From Deltaproteobacteria bacterium (GTDB taxonomy: Bacteria; Desulfobacterota; Desulfuromonadia; Geobacterales; Pseudopelobacteraceae), in the NCBI GenBank assembly GCA_021780495.1, contig JAJXYO010000044.1, forward strand, positions 57,718 through 99,902: a stretch of DNA of 42,185 nt, in the 5' to 3' direction. The notes under the pieces are model-generated. The model was not told the origin of the DNA, did no database searches, and worked only from the letters and a program-made list of their open reading frames with translations. Both the position numbers and the translations under genes were made by a program. Positions 39,859 to 42,185 of this stretch are shown here, piece by piece; within the stretch, counting starts at the first letter, position 1; each line of letters begins with the position of its first letter.

Positions 39859-40604
39859 TGGCAACACTGTATCTGAAATTCAAGGAGTCCGTGCTCAAGG
39901 AATTCCCTCTCAAGGACGGTATCACCACTATCGGCCGGGCAGAAAGCAACAACATCCCCATCGACAATCTGGCGGTATCCGGGAACCACGCGCGGATCAT
40001 CGGTGAAGCGCATACCTTCATCATTGAGGACCTGGGCAGTACCAACGGGACCTATATCGATGACAGACGTATTACCCGGCAAAAACTGCTTCATAATACG
40101 ATCATTGCCATCGGCAAGCATTCCCTGGTCTTTGTTGATCCTGACACGATTCTTGCCGACGACAGCGACCGGACCGTGGTCAAGAAACGGCCGGCCGGTA
40201 GCGCGCCGGCGACTGCCGCGGCTTCACCACGGCAGCAGCCATCAGTGGAGCGGACAATCATCAGGGGAGCGGTGCTTCAGCAGCCGCTCACCGCTCCGGC
40301 CGAGAACATCGGGATACTGACGGTACTGGAGGGCTCCGCCAAAGATACCGTTATTCTTCTGGACAAGCGCCTGGTAAGCATTGGAAAATCAGCTGAGGCA
40401 GGGATACGGCTCGATGGTTTTTTTGCTCCGCGGGTTGCCGCTTTGATCAACAAAAGCCGTGAAGGGTACTTCATCACGCCGGCATCGAGATGGAGAAAAC
40501 TGCTGGTCAACGGCACGCAGATATCCGCAGCTCACCCACTCAAACCGTCTGATGTGGTGCAAATCGCCTCGTTCCGGGCGCGGTTTTCGTTCTTGGAAGG
40601 ATAG
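39858..40604 (+). CDS. Protein with two FHA domains
   Basis: The ATG overlaps the phosphatase stop and has AAGGGG upstream, giving 248 residues. The first FHA domain (residues about 20-95) has the canonical TTIGRAESNNIPI, VSGNHARI and LGSTNGTYID. A Pro/Ala-rich linker with SDRTVV and VERTII phosphosite-like segments follows, each a possible kinase target. The second FHA-like domain (about 150-247) has VSIGKSAEAGI but lacks the canonical SxxH and NGT patterns. FHA domains bind phosphothreonine. The protein could be phosphorylated in its linker and bind itself or partners. Confidence 0.88.
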   Translation: MATLYLKFKESVLKEFPLKDGITTIGRAESNNIPIDNLAVSGNHARIIGEAHTFIIEDLGSTNGTYIDDRRITRQKLLHNTIIAIGKHSLVFVDPDTILADDSDRTVVKKRPAGSAPATAAASPRQQPSVERTIIRGAVLQQPLTAPAENIGILTVLEGSAKDTVILLDKRLVSIGKSAEAGIRLDGFFAPRVAALINKSREGYFITPASRWRKLLVNGTQISAAHPLKPSDVVQIASFRARFSFLEG

Positions 40605-40605
40605 G

Positions 40606-40662
40606 CCCCTCACCCGGCCTTTGGCCGCTTCCTCACAGAGGGAGAGGGATGAGTGAGGGGGG
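40606..40662. repeat. Palindromic repeat between convergent FHA genes
   Basis: CCCCTCACCCGGCCTTTGGC at the left and GGGATGAGTGAGGGG at the right form an imperfect palindrome. It resembles the element at 21321-21420. Its place between two convergent genes fits a bidirectional terminator. Confidence 0.78.
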
Positions 40663-40664
40663 GA

Positions 40665-41699
40665 TCAGGCGGGAAGAATCCTCAGACGGGTCTCACCAAC
40701 CGTAATCAGGTCGTTCGGAGCCAGGGGCAGTATGGTTATCGACATGCCGTTCACCTGTGTGCCGTTCGTGCTCATCAAATCCTCGATCACCAATATCTGA
40801 TCAACAAATTTGAGCTCCGCATGGCGGCGTGATACCTCGTTATCGCTCAGGACCAGGTCGCAATCCTTGCGTCCGATCAGACAGGGAGGTGTTACGGTGT
40901 GGCTTTCTCCCTGCTGTGGGCCTGACTCGACACGCAGCGTAAAACTCGCCGGATCGGGCTGCTGCCGAAAGGCCCCGGCCGGATCGGTGATTGATGGTGG
41001 CGCAAGCTCGGCATCGGCCCGGAACGTTTTACCGCCGGATAACAGCGTCAGGAGCATGTCCCGGTCAAACTGCCAGGCATCATCCGCCTCGGCAACAACC
41101 ATATCGCCAAAAACGCACGCCTCCACCTGAGATCCCGGTTGGTATGCATAGCAATGCAGCTCTTCTTCCAGGGGCACCCCTTCAGGCCGTTCAAAATCCC
41201 TGTCGGCATAGTGTGCCAGAGCGGCTTTGCCATCCCTGAAAAAGAAAAAGTTGCAGGTAGCATTCCGGCACAGCGCAATCATCGCCGTGACCTTTCCTGC
41301 ACCGAATTGCCGGGCAATGACATCCAGGTCAACCAGATCTGCCGGGGCTTTGACAAACGGTTTTTTGTGCAGCAGCAGCAACATGTTTTTAAAGAGAACC
41401 GGATCGGTTTCGCTGAAGGTGAGGGTCATGGTGTCAACATCGGCAGATTGCAGATGTTGACCAAGCTCGCCAATGGTAAAGCCGGCCGGCTTGCCGTTCA
41501 CATATTCGCCGGCGGCGTAGGGTGCACCGTTAAAGAAGAACAGGAAATAATGGGAAACAGCGGAATCGGAAAGCCTGAGGTACCCGGTGAGCGGGGCAGA
41601 CATGGTGAACACCTTTTCAAGCAAACCACGCAGCAGCTTACGTGAAAACGGCTGGCTTTTGCAAAGCACATTCTGTTCCGGGAACTGACAAATATCCAT
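40665..41699 (-). CDS. FHA-domain protein with an unassigned N-terminal half
   Basis: The 344-residue protein ends in an FHA domain (about 255-344) with PCLIGRKDCDLVLSD, VSRRHAELK and LMSTNGTQVNG. It is a complete phosphothreonine-binding domain. The first 230 residues contain FSRKLLRGLLEKVF then LTGYLRLSD, a pattern that resembles DUF4388-type domains, and later two similar aromatic-rich segments (HYFLFFFNGAPYAAGEY and NFFFFRDGKAALAHY), which suggests an internal duplication. The start chosen keeps the FSRKLL segment; a start at 41603 is possible. It is convergent with the double-FHA gene and probably belongs to the same signalling module. Confidence 0.83.
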   Translation of the reverse strand: MDICQFPEQNVLCKSQPFSRKLLRGLLEKVFTMSAPLTGYLRLSDSAVSHYFLFFFNGAPYAAGEYVNGKPAGFTIGELGQHLQSADVDTMTLTFSETDPVLFKNMLLLLHKKPFVKAPADLVDLDVIARQFGAGKVTAMIALCRNATCNFFFFRDGKAALAHYADRDFERPEGVPLEEELHCYAYQPGSQVEACVFGDMVVAEADDAWQFDRDMLLTLLSGGKTFRADAELAPPSITDPAGAFRQQPDPASFTLRVESGPQQGESHTVTPPCLIGRKDCDLVLSDNEVSRRHAELKFVDQILVIEDLMSTNGTQVNGMSITILPLAPNDLITVGETRLRILPA

Positions 41700-42090
41700 T
41701 AAGGTTGTATATCAGGCCGCTATATGGTTGTCAAATCAATGAATAGAAGATTGTGCCGGCGAGGAGACAGGGGTATCAGAACGCGGGCCATCGATTGGTT
41801 GAAGGTCAATTTTCCCCTCAGCCGTTGAGTATCGAGGACATCGCCGCGCAAGCAGACCTTCACTAATTGGTTTGACTTGTTCGCGTGACTTCGCGTAAAT
41901 TTGCTCAATACCAAATTGAATACGCAGTGTCGGATGAAATCAATACCCAGAATCATGCAGGGTTTCCAGAGCACAGCCGGATTGCCGGGTTACAGCGTAA
42001 CCGGTACCGGTTTTTTTACGTCCTCCGTTTCCCCTGCACTTACGATGTCATGTCGTACCTAGTAGTTAGTTTCATAAATAGCATTACATA
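41700..42090. other. Intergenic region, no gene recognised
   Basis: A minus-strand reading frame (41720-41974) has no recognisable protein features. AACCGGTACCGGTT at about 41999-42012 is a perfect palindrome followed by a T-run and could be a weak terminator. Nothing else was recognised. Confidence 0.5.
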
Positions 42091-42185
42091 TCAGGCCAGT
42101 TCCAGATCGAATTTTTTCCAACGAAATGGAACTGGTGCTTCATTGATTTCAGCAATTCCTTTAAGTATCCGCTCTTTCAGCTCTT
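42091..42185 (-). mobile_element. 3' end of a probable transposase gene (partial, runs off the right edge)
   Basis: On the minus strand one frame open from the edge to TGA at 42091-42093 encodes about 31 codons, with ELKERILKGIAEINEAP and then VPFRWKKFDLELA. The INxxPVxFRWKK pattern is typical of the end of IS630-like DDE transposases. With so little sequence the family is uncertain. It suggests an insertion sequence just beyond the window. Confidence 0.5.

Noticed and set aside
41720..41974. Minus-strand ORF of 84 residues near the right end
   Set aside because: No binding site, no domain and unusual composition; treated as intergenic.

Overview
The window looks like a chromosomal piece of a Geobacter-like member of the Desulfuromonadota. 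Pointers are the DapL route to lysine (dapA, dapB, dapL with no succinylase genes), an MglB/MglA pair, an AhbD-like radical SAM haem enzyme, MlaA, many secreted repeat proteins and a moderately high G+C. The species cannot be fixed from sequence reading alone.

Layout. 1-4127: envelope proteins. The window opens in the last codons of an OmpA-type gene whose tail and terminator recur at the end of a complete OmpA/TSP3 gene (2254-3798). A lipoprotein with two Ig-like domains and a DUF3494 domain lies between, and a candidate small RNA with two CCTCC motifs follows. 4382-5762: two small secreted proteins. 5907-12247: five co-oriented genes that read as a lipid-handling cassette: AMP ligase/carrier/acyltransferase fusion, Spns-like MFS transporter, lipoprotein, periplasmic serine-hydrolase-like protein and MlaA. 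12464-17876: zinc-ribbon protein, tRNA-Phe, AhbD-like protein, mglB-mglA, tRNA-Ser, DUF2155 lipoprotein, rnhA and a PlsC-like acyltransferase. 18075-22376: Nudix hydrolase, GGQ release-factor-like protein and mutS2 (overlapping genes), then an HNH protein and a HAD phosphatase. 22663-26229: WG-repeat pseudogene, dapA, dapB and dapL, separated by palindromic repeats.

26276-31442 is an accessory zone: a DUF4160/DUF2442 triplet, a Phd/VapC-type toxin-antitoxin pair with a clear promoter and operator, a DUF3185 protein, a second diverged 3' end of dapL, an AT-rich RloA/RloB (AbiL-type) pair, and a RelE-type toxin-antitoxin pair. 31957-35505 is rich in decay: remnants of a REP-associated transposase, an iron-dependent alcohol dehydrogenase and an AraC regulator lie among intact VOC, SRPBCC and aldo/keto reductase genes. 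35578-41699 is a Ser/Thr phosphorylation module: membrane kinase with PEGA domains, Sel1 lipoprotein, PP2C phosphatase, double-FHA protein and a second FHA protein with an unassigned N-terminal half. The right edge holds what looks like the end of a transposase gene.

Main points of interest: the lipid cassette, which parallels LplT-Aas lysophospholipid salvage with a different gene architecture; the RloAB pair bracketed by copies of a GGCGGCC palindrome; the duplicated dapL end flanking a small toxin-antitoxin cassette; the kinase/phosphatase/FHA module; the candidate small RNA; and several dispersed repeat families, one linked to a RAYT remnant. All assignments come from reading the sequence; no database search was run.
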